In this document: positions 8,436 to 17,514 of the stretch, in pieces
How positions within the stretch are numbered: position 1 is the stretch's first letter
Layout of the letters: every line of letters begins with the position of its first letter
Assembly (NCBI GenBank): GCA_003265685.1
Contig: KZ836122.1
Span: 1-47,708, forward strand
DNA: 47,708 nt
Direction of reading: 5' to 3'
DNA from: Piscinibacter caeni
GTDB lineage: Bacteria > Pseudomonadota > Gammaproteobacteria > Burkholderiales > Burkholderiaceae_C
The notes under the pieces: model-generated
What the model saw: the letters and a program-made list of their open reading frames with translations, nothing else
Told to the model about the DNA's origin: nothing
Databases searched by the model: none
Program-made: the position numbers and the translations under genes

Positions 8436-8511
8436 AACGACCGATTCCGCAGGAGAGCGCTCCGGCCCCGGCCGCGCAGCGCGGGCTGAGCCGGCCGGCG
8501 CGGACCCTGCG

Positions 8512-9069
8512 TCAGGGCTGCACCCAGCGCGCTCCCTGCGCGTCGAAGATCGCGCGCCGGTGGCCCTGCGGGTGCAGCTCGAGCCAGTCGAGTGCGTCGA
8601 CGGTGGCGTCGATCACCGCAAAGTAGTCGCGCTTGACGGTGCCGTGCGTGGGCGGCGCCAGCGCATCGATCGGCGCGCCGGGCGGCAGCGGGGAGAGGTA
8701 GTCCTGCGCGGCCGGCGAGAGCTTGATGCGGGCCCAGCGCGACGAGGCGGCCAGGCCGGACATCTCCACCGCCAGCCGCACCCGGCAGCGCAGCTGCCAG
8801 CCCAGCGGCTGCGACCACATCACCATCGTGCCCATCGGCCGGTTCAGCAGCTGGCGCACCTTGCCGGCGCGCTCGTCGGTGTAGAAGAGCAGCTGCTTCT
8901 GGCGCGCATCGACCTCGCGGATCACGATCAGGCGCGCGTCGGCCCGCTCGCCGTCGACGGTGGCGAGCACGCAGGTGCGCCAGGGGTGCGCCTTGTCGGT
9001 GGCGCAGGCCCCGAGCTCGCGCCAGACGGCCGTCTCGACCTCCTCCAGCGTCGCCAGCCGTGCGGCCAT
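8512..9069 (-). CDS. Pyridoxamine 5'-phosphate oxidase-like FMN-binding protein
   Basis: The 185-residue protein has the split beta-barrel pattern of the PNPOx-like flavoprotein fold. It includes the N-terminal strand region with DARLIVIREVD, then LLFYTDERAGKVRQL, as in proteins that bind FMN phosphate. It is shorter than true PdxH (about 210-220) and lacks the characteristic PdxH C-terminal WxxxRxxR signature; its C-terminus ends in a conserved LHPQGHRRAIFD segment seen in PNPOx-related proteins of proteobacteria. A role in vitamin B6 salvage is therefore doubtful and a general FMN-dependent oxidoreductase or flavin-binding role is as likely. The gene ends convergently with the amidohydrolase and lies two bases downstream of lysS on the same strand, suggesting co-transcription. 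Confidence 0.8.
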   Translation of the reverse strand: MAARLATLEEVETAVWRELGACATDKAHPWRTCVLATVDGERADARLIVIREVDARQKQLLFYTDERAGKVRQLLNRPMGTMVMWSQPLGWQLRCRVRLAVEMSGLAASSRWARIKLSPAAQDYLSPLPPGAPIDALAPPTHGTVKRDYFAVIDATVDALDWLELHPQGHRRAIFDAQGARWVQP

Positions 9070-9070
9070 G

Positions 9071-10588
9071 TCAGGACTCTTTGCGCAGCGAGGGGAACAG
9101 GATCACGTCGCGGATGCTCGGGCTGTCGGTCAGCAGCATGATCAGCCGGTCGATGCCGATGCCGCAGCCGCCGGTGGGCGGCATGCCGTACTCGAGCGCG
9201 CGGATGAAGTCGGCGTCGTAGTACATCGCCTCCTCGTCGCCGGCCTCCTTGTTGGCCACCTGGGCCTGGAAACGCGCCGCCTGGTCCTCGGCGTCGTTCA
9301 GCTCGGAGAAGCCGTTGGCGTATTCGCGCCCGGTGATGAACAGCTCGAAGCGCTCGGTGATGGCCGGGTTGGTGTCGGAGGCGCGCGCCAGCGGGCTCAC
9401 CTCGACCGGGTAGTCGATGATGAAGGTCGGGTCCCAGAGCTGCTCTTCCACCGCGGCCTCGAACAGGCCGAACTGCAGCTCGGGCAGGCTCCAGTGCGCC
9501 GGCGGCTCCTCGCCGAGCGACTTCAGCCTCGCGTGGATGAACGCCGCGTCGACCGCCTGCTCGGCCGTCAGGCCGGCGTGCGCGACCAGTGCGTCCTTGA
9601 CCGACAGCCGGGCGAAGGGCTTGTCCAGGTCCACTGGCCGGCCGGCGTAGGTCAGCGTGGCCGAGCCGGTGGCCATGCGCGCGGCATGGCGCAGCACGCC
9701 CTCGGTGAAGTCCATCAGGTCGTGATGGTTCCAGTAGGCCGCATAGAACTCCATCATCGTGAACTCCGGGTTGTGCCGGACGCTGATGCCTTCGTTGCGG
9801 AAGTTGCGGTTGATCTCGAACACACGCTCGAAGCCGCCCACCACCAGGCGCTTCAGGTACAGCTCGGGCGCGATGCGCAGGAACATGTCCTGGTCGAGCG
9901 CGTTGTGGTGGGTGACGAAGGGCTTCGCGTTCGCGCCGCCGGGGATCGGGTGCAGCATCGGCGTCTCGACCTCGAGGAAGCCGTGCTCGACCATGTAGCC
10001 GCGGATCGAGGCCACCGCCTTGCTGCGCGCCATGAAGCGCAGCCGCGCCTCCTCGTCGGTCATCAGGTCGACGTAGCGCTGGCGGTACTTCTGTTCCTGG
10101 TCGGTCATGCCGTGGAACTTGTCCGGCAGCGGGCGCAGGCTCTTGGTGAGCAGGCGCAGCGACGTGACGGTGATCGTCAGCTCGCCGGTGCGGGTGCGCA
10201 TCAGCGTGCCCTCGGCGCCGAGGATGTCGCCCAGGTCCCAGTGCTTGAAGGCCTCGTAGGCGTCGGCGCCGAGGTGGTCGACCGTGGCGCGCAGCTGGAT
10301 GCGGCCGGAGGCGTCCTGCAGCGTCGCGAAGCTGGCCTTGCCCATGATGCGCTTGAGCATCATGCGCCCGGCCACACACACCTGCACGGCCTGCGGTTCG
10401 AGCGCCTCGTTCGGCACGCCGCCGTACTGGCGCTGCAGGTCGGCGCTGCGGTGCCTGGGCTTGAAGTCGTTCGGAAAGGCGGCCGTGCCGTGCTTCTTGG
10501 CGTGGGCGCGGATCGCGGCGAGTTTCTCGCGGCGTTCGGCGATCAGCTGGTTGTCGTCGGTCGGGGTCGTGGGGCGGTCGTCGGCCAT
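9071..10588 (-). CDS. lysS: Lysyl-tRNA synthetase, class II
   Basis: At 505 residues this has the standard length of bacterial LysS. An N-terminal OB-fold anticodon-binding domain (about 60-170) is followed by the class II catalytic core. Recognisable are the motif 1 region around [20 protein letters not shown], motif 2 in the [14 protein letters not shown] stretch with [12 protein letters not shown], and motif 3 in [13 protein letters not shown] near the C-terminus. It charges tRNA-Lys in the cytoplasm and is essential. ATG 10588 was chosen because the protein then starts with MADDRPTT, a typical short LysS leader; an in-frame upstream extension to 10663 is unlikely because it would overlap the divergent promoter region. 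It is divergent from wlbA with a 77-base gap. Confidence 0.97.
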   Translation of the reverse strand: MADDRPTTPTDDNQLIAERREKLAAIRAHAKKHGTAAFPNDFKPRHRSADLQRQYGGVPNEALEPQAVQVCVAGRMMLKRIMGKASFATLQDASGRIQLRATVDHLGADAYEAFKHWDLGDILGAEGTLMRTRTGELTITVTSLRLLTKSLRPLPDKFHGMTDQEQKYRQRYVDLMTDEEARLRFMARSKAVASIRGYMVEHGFLEVETPMLHPIPGGANAKPFVTHHNALDQDMFLRIAPELYLKRLVVGGFERVFEINRNFRNEGISVRHNPEFTMMEFYAAYWNHHDLMDFTEGVLRHAARMATGSATLTYAGRPVDLDKPFARLSVKDALVAHAGLTAEQAVDAAFIHARLKSLGEEPPAHWSLPELQFGLFEAAVEEQLWDPTFIIDYPVEVSPLARASDTNPAITERFELFITGREYANGFSELNDAEDQAARFQAQVANKEAGDEEAMYYDADFIRALEYGMPPTGGCGIGIDRLIMLLTDSPSIRDVILFPSLRKES

Positions 10589-10634
10589 GGTGTTCTTCGC
10601 TTCGGCGCGCGATTTTAGGCGTTGTTCCATCTCG

Positions 10635-10640
10635 TAAAAT
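10635..10640 (+). promoter_or_regulatory. Possible -10 box upstream of wlbA
   Basis: TAAAAT stands out in GC-rich sequence 25 bases before the wlbA ATG. No clear -35 box was found at 16-18 bases, so the call is tentative. The wlbA start also lacks a good Shine-Dalgarno sequence. Confidence 0.3.
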
Positions 10641-10665
10641 CGCCTGTTTCGCCCATCCCACACCC

Positions 10666-11727
10666 ATGCACGTACGCCGCGCGCCCATCACCGACCGGAA
10701 GATCCGTTTCGCGCTGGTCGGCTGCGGGCGCATCGCGGCCAACCACTTCGAGGCGATCAAGGCGCACGCGGCGCGCTGCGAGCTGGTGGACCTGTGCGAT
10801 GTCGACCCGGCCGCGCTCGCGGCCGCCGTCGAGCGCACCGGCGCGCGCGGCCACGCGGATCTGACCTCCTTGCTGGCCGCCACCACGGCCGACTGCGTCA
10901 TCCTCACCACGCCCAGCGGCCTGCACCCCGGCCAGGCGATCGAGATCGCGAAGAGCGGCCGCGACGTGATGACCGAGAAGCCGATGGCCACGCGCTGGAG
11001 CGACGGCCTGGCGATGGTGCGTGCCTGCGACGAGGCCGGCGTGCGCCTCTTCGTGGTCAAGCAGAACCGGCGCAACCGCACGCTGCAGCTGCTCAAGCGC
11101 GCCGTGGCCGAGGGCCGCTTCGGCCGGCTCTACAGCGTGGCCGTCAACGTGTTCTGGACGCGCCCGCAGGCCTACTACGACAGCGCGGCCTGGCGCGGCA
11201 CCTGGGAGTTCGACGGCGGTGCGTTCATGAACCAGGCCAGCCACTACGTCGACCTGCTGGACTGGATCGTCGGCCCGGTGGAGAGCGTGATGGCCTACAC
11301 CGGCACGCTGGCGCGCCGCATCGAGGTGGAGGACACCGGCGTGGCCGCGCTGCGCTGGCGCAACGGCGCGATGGGCACGCTCAACGTGACCATGCTCACC
11401 TGGCCGAAGAACCTGGAGGGCTCGATCACGCTGCTGGGCGAGCGCGGCTCCGTGCGCATCGGCGGCGTGGCGGTCAACAAGATCGAGCACTGGACCTTCG
11501 ACACGCCGCACGAGATGGACCGCGAGATCGACGAGGCGAGCTACCAGACCAGCTCGGTCTACGGCTTCGGCCACCCGCTCTACTACGACAACGTGATCAA
11601 CACGCTGCGCGGCGAGGCCGAGCCCGAGACCGACGGCCGCGAGGGCCTGAAGTCGCTCGAGCTGCTGATCGCGATGTACCTGTCGGCGCGCGACGGGCGG
11701 CGGGTGAACCTGCCGCTCTCGTACTAG
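10666..11727 (+). CDS. wlbA: UDP-GlcNAcA 3-dehydrogenase (WlbA/WbpB-type, Gfo/Idh/MocA)
   Basis: A 353-residue oxidoreductase with an N-terminal NAD-binding Rossmann fold ([14 protein letters not shown], from Val18) and the family EKPMA motif near residue 105. Its C-terminal half carries the pattern typical of WlbA/Wbp[22 protein letters not shown] and [10 protein letters not shown]. These enzymes oxidise C3 of UDP-N-acetyl-glucosaminuronic acid, giving the 3-keto sugar that WlbC aminates and WlbB acetylates, as established in Bordetella and Pseudomonas. The three genes are consecutive here, which strongly supports the assignment. No dehydrogenase of the WbpA type for making UDP-GlcNAcA from UDP-GlcNAc was found in the window. 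This gene leads a long plus-strand operon. Confidence 0.92.
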   Translation: MHVRRAPITDRKIRFALVGCGRIAANHFEAIKAHAARCELVDLCDVDPAALAAAVERTGARGHADLTSLLAATTADCVILTTPSGLHPGQAIEIAKSGRDVMTEKPMATRWSDGLAMVRACDEAGVRLFVVKQNRRNRTLQLLKRAVAEGRFGRLYSVAVNVFWTRPQAYYDSAAWRGTWEFDGGAFMNQASHYVDLLDWIVGPVESVMAYTGTLARRIEVEDTGVAALRWRNGAMGTLNVTMLTWPKNLEGSITLLGERGSVRIGGVAVNKIEHWTFDTPHEMDREIDEASYQTSSVYGFGHPLYYDNVINTLRGEAEPETDGREGLKSLELLIAMYLSARDGRRVNLPLSY

Positions 11728-11731
11728 AGCC

Positions 11732-12319
11732 ATGCCCACGACCATCCACCCGTCGGCCATCGTCGACGAGGGCGCGCTGCTCGGCGACGACTGCCGCGTC
11801 TGGCACTTCGTGCACATCAGCGCCGGGGCGCGTATCGGCGCACGCTGCTCGTTCGGGCAGAACGTCTACGTCGGCAACGATGTCGTCATCGGCCGCGACG
11901 TGAAGATCCAGAACAACGTGTCGGTCTACGACGCGGTCACGCTCGAGGACGAGGTGTTCTGCGGCCCGAGCATGGTGTTCACCAACGTCTACAACCCGCG
12001 CGCCGCGGTGCCGCGCAAGGCCGAGTACCGCCGCACGCTCGTGAAGCGCGGCGCGACGCTGGGCGCCAACTGCACGATCGTCTGCGGCGTGACGATCGGC
12101 GCGTTTGCCTTCGTCGGCGCCGGCGCGGTGGTCAACCGCGACGTGCCCGACTTCGCGCTGATGCTCGGCGTGCCGGCGCGCCAGGCCGGCTGGATGAGCC
12201 GCCATGGCGAGCGCCTCGCGCTGCCGCTGGCGGGTGACGCCGAGGCGCGTTGCCCGGCCACCGGCGAGTGTTACCTGCTGCGCGGCGGCGTCTGCTCGCT
12301 CGCTCCGGAGGGCGCATGA
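11732..12319 (+). CDS. wlbB: UDP-3-amino sugar N-acetyltransferase (WlbB/WbpD-type)
   Basis: The 195-residue protein is a left-handed beta-helix acyltransferase. Hexapeptide repeats run from about residue 5 to 145 (for example [19 protein letters not shown]), with the segment [14 protein letters not shown] found in WlbB/WbpD relatives. It would transfer acetyl from acetyl-CoA to the C3 amine of UDP-GlcNAc3NA. The C-terminus is extended by about 30 residues with three cysteines ([12 protein letters not shown] and VCSL), which may bind a metal; similar tails occur in some relatives. The gene begins four bases after wlbA and overlaps wlbC by four (ATGA). Related acyltransferases for other amino sugars remain an alternative, but context favours WlbB. 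Confidence 0.92.
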   Translation: MPTTIHPSAIVDEGALLGDDCRVWHFVHISAGARIGARCSFGQNVYVGNDVVIGRDVKIQNNVSVYDAVTLEDEVFCGPSMVFTNVYNPRAAVPRKAEYRRTLVKRGATLGANCTIVCGVTIGAFAFVGAGAVVNRDVPDFALMLGVPARQAGWMSRHGERLALPLAGDAEARCPATGECYLLRGGVCSLAPEGA

Positions 12320-13425
12320 CCGGCAAGCTGGAGTTCACCGACCTGAAGGCCCAGTACGCGGCGCTGAAGGAGCGCATCGGCGCGCGCATGCAGGCCGTGC
12401 TCGACCACGGTCAGTACATCATGGGCCCGGAGGTCAAGGAGCTCGAGGAGCGCCTGGCCGCCTGGACCGGCGCGAAGCACTGCATCACCGTCGCCAGCGG
12501 CACCGAGGCGCTGCTGATCGCGCTGATGGCGCTGGACCTGCGGCCCGGCGACGAGGTGATCACCTCGCCGTTCACCTTCGCCGCCACGGCCGAGATGATC
12601 GTGCTGCTGGGCGGCCGGCCGGTGTTCGTCGACATCGAGCCCGACACCTGCAACCTCGACGCCACGCGCGTCGAGGCCGCGATCACGCCGCGCACCCGGG
12701 CGATCATGCCGGTCAGCCTGTATGGCCAGACCGCCGACATGGACGCGCTGAACGCGATCGCCGCGCGCCATGGCCTGGCGGTGATCGAGGACGCGGCGCA
12801 GAGCTTCGGCGCCACCTACCGCGGCGCGAAGAGCTGCAACCTGTCTACGTTCGGCTGCACCAGCTTCTTCCCGAGCAAGCCGCTCGGCTGCTACGGCGAC
12901 GGCGGGGCCGTGTTCACCAGCGACGATGCGCTCGCGCAGGCCTGCCGCGAGATCCGCGTGCACGGCCAGAGCGCGCGCTACACGCACACGAGGCTCGGCG
13001 TCGGCGGGCGCATGGACACCCTGCAGTGCGCCGTGGTGCTGGCCAAGCTCGAGCGCTTCGAGTGGGAGCTGCAGCGCCGGCGCGAGCTCGGCGCGCGCTA
13101 CCACCGGCTGCTCGGCGAACTCGGCGTGGAGCTGCTCGCGGTGCGGCCGGAGCGGGAATGCGTGTGGGGCCAGTACACCGTGTTCGTCGACGACCGGCCG
13201 CGGGTGCAGGCGGCGCTGCAGGCACTGGGCATCCCGACCGCAGTGCACTACCCGAAGCCGCTGCATCACCAGGCGGCCTATGCGGCCTACGCGCCGGCCG
13301 AGGCCTGCCCGCAGGCCGCGCGCGCCGCGCAGCGCGTGATGAGCCTGCCGATGAGCGCGGACCTCGCCGAAGCGCAGCAGGACCGCGTCGTCGAGGCGCT
13401 GGCCGCGTGTCTGCGTTCGGCCTGA
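12316..13425 (+). CDS. wlbC: UDP-3-keto sugar aminotransferase (WlbC/WbpE, DegT family)
   Basis: A 369-residue PLP-dependent aminotransferase of the DegT/DnrJ/EryC1/StrS family. The PLP-binding lysine is Lys188 in [14 protein letters not shown]; the aspartate that holds the pyridine nitrogen is Asp159 in [10 protein letters not shown], and [10 protein letters not shown] (61-70) contacts the phosphate. The FTDLKAQY start and YGQTADMD segment match WbpE/WlbC rather than the 4-aminotransferases. It would use glutamate to aminate the 3-keto product of WlbA. ATG 12316 overlaps the wlbB stop; the 3' end overlaps the flippase GTG by 19 bases. Position within wlbA-wlbB-wlbC makes the call robust. Confidence 0.93.
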   Translation: MTGKLEFTDLKAQYAALKERIGARMQAVLDHGQYIMGPEVKELEERLAAWTGAKHCITVASGTEALLIALMALDLRPGDEVITSPFTFAATAEMIVLLGGRPVFVDIEPDTCNLDATRVEAAITPRTRAIMPVSLYGQTADMDALNAIAARHGLAVIEDAAQSFGATYRGAKSCNLSTFGCTSFFPSKPLGCYGDGGAVFTSDDALAQACREIRVHGQSARYTHTRLGVGGRMDTLQCAVVLAKLERFEWELQRRRELGARYHRLLGELGVELLAVRPERECVWGQYTVFVDDRPRVQAALQALGIPTAVHYPKPLHHQAAYAAYAPAEACPQAARAAQRVMSLPMSADLAEAQQDRVVEALAACLRSA

Positions 13426-14861
13426 AAGGGCTGCGCGGGGACACCGCGCTGTACGCGCTCGCGGTCGGCCTCGACCGCCTGCTCGCCTTCCTGATGCTGC
13501 CGTTCCTGACGCGCATGATCGCGCCGCAGGACTTCGGTGCCTGGACGCAGACCGCGGTCAGCGCCGGGCTGCTGGTGCCGCTGGTGCTGTTCGCCTTCCC
13601 GACCGCGATCGTGCGCAGCTTCTCGGGCGGCGCAGGCGCCGGCGCGGCGCGGCGCTTCTTCGACCGGCTGGGCGGCATCGCCGGCGGACTCTATGTCGTC
13701 GCCGCCGGCGCCGTGCTGGCGGGCGGCGCCGCGGTGGCCGGCTGGGTCTACGGCGACGCGGCCGCGCGGGCGCTGCTGCCGGCGCTGCTGGTCTGGGTGG
13801 CCGCCGATGCGGCGATCGAGTTCGGCATCGCCTGGCTGCGCGCGGCCGGCCGCATGGGGCGCGTGGCCGGCGTGCTGATCGGCCGCAGCCTGGTGCGCTA
13901 CGGCGCGCTGCTGGTGCTGGTGGGGGGCGGCGAGCCGCCGCTGGTCGACTGGCTGACGCGCTTCGCGCTGCTGCAGGCGCTGTACGGCGCGGCCGTGCTG
14001 GTGCTGTCGCGCGCGCAGCTCGGCGGCGCCGGCGCCGGCCGCGCGGCCGCGACGGACCTGCGCGAGCTGCTGCGCTTCGCCGTGCCGCTGGTGGCGCTGG
14101 CCGGCTTCACCGCGCTGAACGCGGTGCTGGACCGCTACCTGCTGCTGCGCACGCTGGACCTGCGCGGCCTGGCGGTCTACGCGGCCGCGCAGTCGCTTGC
14201 CAACATCCCGACGCTGTTCCACACGGTGCTCGGCTTCACGCTGTTCCCGGTGCTGGCGCGGCACTGGCAGGCCGGCAAGGTCGACAAGGCGTCCGACCTG
14301 ATGGCGCGTTCGCTGCAGGCCTACCTGTTCTTCTGCGTGCCGACCGCGCTGCTGATCACGCTGGCCGGGCCCTGGGGCCTGCCGCTTCTCACCACGGCGC
14401 ATTACGGCGCGCCGCGGTCGCTGTTCGCGGCGCTGGGCGTCTCGGTGGTGGCCTTCGGCGTCTACCAGATCCTGCTCTACGCGCTGCTGCTCGACGGCCG
14501 GAGCGGCCAGGTGCTCGGCCTGGCCGTGCTGGCGACCGCGGTCAACGCCGGACTGAACCTGCTGCTCGCGCCGCACTTGGGCGCCACCGGCGCCGCGGCC
14601 GCGGTGGCGACGGCCAACCTGCTGATGGCCGCCCTGGCCGCGCGGCTGGCGCATGCGGTGCTGCCCTGGCGCTTCCCCTGGGCCGGGGTCGGGCGCATCA
14701 GCGCCGGGGCGCTGCTGGCCGCGCTGCCGCTCGCCGGGGCTGCCGCGCAGGCGCAGCCCTCCGCCGTGCTGATGCTCGGTGCGGTGCTGCTGGCCGCGGC
14801 GCTCTATCTCGGGCTCGACCTGGCGCGGCCGGGCTCGATCGCACGCAGCATCCTGCCCTGA
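13407..14861 (+). CDS. Wzx-like polysaccharide flippase (MATE/MOP superfamily)
   Basis: The 484-residue protein is strongly hydrophobic throughout, with about twelve to fourteen predicted membrane helices. An early segment reads GLDRLLAFLMLPFLTRM, followed by PQDFGAW, the usual start of polysaccharide flippases. Such proteins flip undecaprenyl-linked oligosaccharides across the inner membrane. A GTG at 13407 is taken as start because it comes just before the first helix and overlaps the wlbC end, implying coupling. No Wzy polymerase is obvious in the window, while kpsC/kpsS/kpsF point to an ABC-dependent capsule; the flippase may therefore serve a separate glycan. An O-antigen or lipid-linked oligosaccharide role is inferred. 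Confidence 0.9.
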   Translation: MSAFGLKGLRGDTALYALAVGLDRLLAFLMLPFLTRMIAPQDFGAWTQTAVSAGLLVPLVLFAFPTAIVRSFSGGAGAGAARRFFDRLGGIAGGLYVVAAGAVLAGGAAVAGWVYGDAAARALLPALLVWVAADAAIEFGIAWLRAAGRMGRVAGVLIGRSLVRYGALLVLVGGGEPPLVDWLTRFALLQALYGAAVLVLSRAQLGGAGAGRAAATDLRELLRFAVPLVALAGFTALNAVLDRYLLLRTLDLRGLAVYAAAQSLANIPTLFHTVLGFTLFPVLARHWQAGKVDKASDLMARSLQAYLFFCVPTALLITLAGPWGLPLLTTAHYGAPRSLFAALGVSVVAFGVYQILLYALLLDGRSGQVLGLAVLATAVNAGLNLLLAPHLGATGAAAAVATANLLMAALAARLAHAVLPWRFPWAGVGRISAGALLAALPLAGAAAQAQPSAVLMLGAVLLAAALYLGLDLARPGSIARSILP

Positions 14862-14874
14862 CAATGCGCGGCCG

Positions 14875-15534
14875 ATGAGCACGCCCGATCAATTCACGCT
14901 GACGCAAAGGCAGTACCTCGCCGGGCTGGACTTCTTCACCTGGACGCGCCACTTCCACGTGCTCAAGGACCTGCTCGCGCGGGTCGGCAGCGAGGGCGCG
15001 GTGTTCGAGGTCGGCACCGGCGATGGCGTGCTGCGCCGCTGCCTCGAGCCCTTCGTGGGCGGCTACACGGTGATGGACCTGAACCCGCACCTGAAGCCCG
15101 AGGTGCTGGGCAACCTGCTCGAGCCGCAGCCGCAGCTGGCGGGCAGCTTCGACGCCGCGGTCTGCACCGAGGTGCTGGAGCACCTGCCGTTCGCCGACTT
15201 CCCGCGTGCGCTCGCGCAGCTCGCGGCGGTGCTCAAGCCCGGCGGCCGGCTGTTCCTGACCGTGCCGCACCGCAAGGGCCACCTGCTGGTCGTCACGCCG
15301 CGGCAGCGGCTGCGCACCTGGCGCTTCCCGTTCGGCACGACGAGCCTGTCCGAGGCCTACAACCGCTTCGTGCGCCGGCGCATCTGGATCGACCCGAACC
15401 ACTGCTGGGAGATCGGCGACGGCACGGTGACCCGCGCGCTGGTCGAGGCCGCGCTTTCCGCGCAGGGCTTCGCCACCGAGGCCTTCACGCCGCTGCCGTA
15501 CTGCGACTACTGGGTGCTGGTGCGCCGGTCATGA
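14875..15534 (+). CDS. SAM-dependent methyltransferase (class I)
   Basis: A 219-residue class I methyltransferase. The SAM-binding motif I is VFEVGTGDGVL (about 43-53). It is followed by the acidic end of strand 2 in YTVMDLNPHL, motif IV AAVCTEVLEHLPF, and LKPGGRLFLTVPHRKGHL. The C-terminal part (LSEAYNRFVRRRIWIDPNHCW) is unusual and aromatic-rich, perhaps for binding a glycan or lipid-linked acceptor. Start at ATG 14875, 13 bases after the flippase stop; the end overlaps the next glycosyltransferase by four bases. In this operon it probably methylates a sugar hydroxyl or the chain end, though a protein or small-molecule target cannot be excluded. Confidence 0.85.
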   Translation: MSTPDQFTLTQRQYLAGLDFFTWTRHFHVLKDLLARVGSEGAVFEVGTGDGVLRRCLEPFVGGYTVMDLNPHLKPEVLGNLLEPQPQLAGSFDAAVCTEVLEHLPFADFPRALAQLAAVLKPGGRLFLTVPHRKGHLLVVTPRQRLRTWRFPFGTTSLSEAYNRFVRRRIWIDPNHCWEIGDGTVTRALVEAALSAQGFATEAFTPLPYCDYWVLVRRS

Positions 15535-16838
15535 AAGTCTTGCTGCTGAGCCACTACTACCCGCCGATGGGCGGGGCGGGCGTGCAGCGCGCGCTGAAGT
15601 TCAGCAAGTACCTCGGCGCCGAGGGCGTGCAGCTGAGCGTGCTGGCCGGGGACGACCCGGGCTACACACGCGACGACTCGCTGCTGGCCGAGGTCCCGCC
15701 CGAGGTTCGGGTCGAGCGCGTGGCCCACACGCCGCTGCTGCAGCGCCTGGTGCGGCGGCACGCGGTCGCCTCTTCGGCCGCTGCCCCGGCGGCCGCTCCC
15801 GCTGCAGCGGCATCACGCCCGGCCTGGCGTGATGCCGCGCTGGCCGCCTGGGGCAGCCTGCAATGGCCCGACGCTCAGGCCGGCTGGGCGCGCCGCGCCT
15901 ACGCGGTGGCGAATCGCCTGGTGCGCGAGCAGGGCCTGGAGCTGATCTTCAGCAGCGCGCCGCCGGTCTCCTCGCACCGGCTCGCGGCGCGCCTGGCGCG
16001 CGAGCTCGGCCTGCCCTGGGTGGCCGACTGGCGCGACCTGTGGACCGACAACCCGGCCTACGCCGCGCCGGCCTGGCGCCGCGCCGCCGACCGCGCGCTC
16101 GAGACCCGGCTGCTCGAGAGTGCGGCCGGCGTCGTGACGGTGACGCCGACGCTGCAGCGCGTGCTCGCCGCCCGGCTCGGCGGGCGCCGCGAGGTGGCGC
16201 TGATCCCGAACGGCTACGACGAGGCGGATTTCGCCTCCGTCGAGCCAGCGCCGGCCGAACCGGGCCGCTTCCGCGTCGTGCATGCCGGCACGCTCTACGG
16301 CCACCAGTCGCCGCTGCCGCTGCTGCTGGCGGCCGACCGCCTGCTGACGGCGCAGCCCGCCCTCGCGCAGCGCCTGCGGCTGCGCCTCGTGGGCCTGGTC
16401 GGCGCACGCTTCGAGACCATGCTGGCCGAGTTCGCCGCGGTGCACCCGGGCGTGCTGGAGCGCTGCGGCTACGTCGAGCACCACCAGGCGGTGGCCGAGA
16501 TGCAGGGCGCCGACCTGCTGCTGCTGATCATCGGCGGCGGCGCCGCGGCGCGCGGCGTGCTGTCGGGCAAGGTGTTCGAGTACCTGCGCGCGCGCCGCCC
16601 GGTGCTGCTGATCGGCCCGAAGGACGGCGACGCCGCGCAGCTGCTGCGTGCCCATGCCGCCAGCCGCGTGGCCGAGGAGGGCGACGTGGCCGGCATCGCC
16701 GGGGCGCTGGCCGCCGCGCTCGGTGGGGGCTACGGCGCCGTGCCCTCCGGGGCGGCGCCCGAGCTGTTCGAGCGCCGCGCGCTGACGGCGCAGCTGGCGG
16801 TGTTCCTGCACCGCTGCGCGGAACGCCGCCGTGGCTGA
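15531..16838 (+). CDS. GT4-like glycosyltransferase
   Basis: The 435-residue protein has the two-domain GT-B layout. Its N-terminus (MKVLLLSHYYPPMGGAGVQR) carries the glycine-rich acceptor loop; an interdomain DWRDLWTDNPAY stretch follows. The C-terminal domain contains HAGTLYGHQSP and GKVFEYLRARRPVLL, the latter corresponding to the E-x7-E-like nucleotide-sugar region of GT4. Residues 75-105 form an alanine/proline-rich insertion between the strands, possibly a flexible linker. It adds a sugar from an unidentified nucleotide donor to the growing polysaccharide on the cytoplasmic face. Both neighbours overlap (ATGA at the start; eight bases at the end), so it is one unit with the flanking methyltransferases. 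Confidence 0.88.
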   Translation: MKVLLLSHYYPPMGGAGVQRALKFSKYLGAEGVQLSVLAGDDPGYTRDDSLLAEVPPEVRVERVAHTPLLQRLVRRHAVASSAAAPAAAPAAAASRPAWRDAALAAWGSLQWPDAQAGWARRAYAVANRLVREQGLELIFSSAPPVSSHRLAARLARELGLPWVADWRDLWTDNPAYAAPAWRRAADRALETRLLESAAGVVTVTPTLQRVLAARLGGRREVALIPNGYDEADFASVEPAPAEPGRFRVVHAGTLYGHQSPLPLLLAADRLLTAQPALAQRLRLRLVGLVGARFETMLAEFAAVHPGVLERCGYVEHHQAVAEMQGADLLLLIIGGGAAARGVLSGKVFEYLRARRPVLLIGPKDGDAAQLLRAHAASRVAEEGDVAGIAGALAAALGGGYGAVPSGAAPELFERRALTAQLAVFLHRCAERRRG

Positions 16839-17514
16839 GCTGGAGCGGGCCGCCGCGCGCTACCGCGAGCGCGATGCGAGCGCGGCGCTGACCGGCTTCT
16901 GGTCGCTGCGCAACCCGGCCGTGCTGCACGTGGCGCAGGAGCGCGAGCGCGTCGCGCTGCAGCTGTTGGCCGGGGCGGGCGTCGACCCCGCCGCGCTGCG
17001 TGTGCTCGACGTCGGCTGCGGCTTCGGCCTCGAGTTCACCAGCCTGCTGCGCTGGGGCGTGCGCGGGCAGGCGCTGGTCGGCATCGACCTGATGCACGAG
17101 CGGCTGCGCGTGGCACGCGGCACCAGCCCGGCGCTGCTGGTGCAGGGCAGCGGCACCGCGCTGCCGTTTCCCGGTGCCTGCTTCGATCTGGTGACGCAGA
17201 ACGTGGTGTTCAGCTCGATCGTCGACCCCGCGGCGCGCCGCGCGAGCGCCGCCGAGATGCAGCGCGTGCTGCGCCCGGGCGGCTGGCTGCTCTGGTACGA
17301 CGCCTTCCGCACCCGCGCGCGCGACCCGCATTTCCGCGCCGTGCCGCGCAGCGAGGTGGAGGCGCTGTTCCCGGGCGTGGCCTGGCGCTGGCGCAGGCTG
17401 ACCAGCGACATCGGCATCGCGGCGCGGGTTCGGCGCGTGCCGGGGGCGCTCGCCCTGCTGGATGCCAGCGCTCTGGCGTGCACGCACCTGATGGGCCTGG
17501 GGCGGCGCGCGTGA
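16831..17514 (+). CDS. SAM-dependent methyltransferase, paralogue A
   Basis: A 227-residue class I methyltransferase, starting at GTG 16831 inside the end of the preceding gene. Motif I is VLDVGCGFGLEF (about 54-65), motif II has GIDLMHERLRVARG, and the post-motif region contains VLRPGGWLLWYDAF. It resembles the protein at 19777: both carry the xVGCGxG motif, an LLR-x-G segment, a LWYDx stretch and a conserved V-P-x4-x-LFP segment, so they are likely paralogues with related sugar-methylation roles. There is no membrane segment. The real acceptor is unknown; capsular sugar O-methylation is inferred from context. Confidence 0.85.
   Translation: MAELERAAARYRERDASAALTGFWSLRNPAVLHVAQERERVALQLLAGAGVDPAALRVLDVGCGFGLEFTSLLRWGVRGQALVGIDLMHERLRVARGTSPALLVQGSGTALPFPGACFDLVTQNVVFSSIVDPAARRASAAEMQRVLRPGGWLLWYDAFRTRARDPHFRAVPRSEVEALFPGVAWRWRRLTSDIGIAARVRRVPGALALLDASALACTHLMGLGRRA

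Noticed and set aside
8436-8511. Terminator between the convergent amidohydrolase and PNPOx genes
   Set aside because: GC-rich partial stems are present but none has a clear long stem or T-run.
8960-10618. Plus-strand open frame of about 550 codons opposite lysS
   Set aside because: lysS is unambiguous on the other strand; the antisense translation has no recognisable motif.
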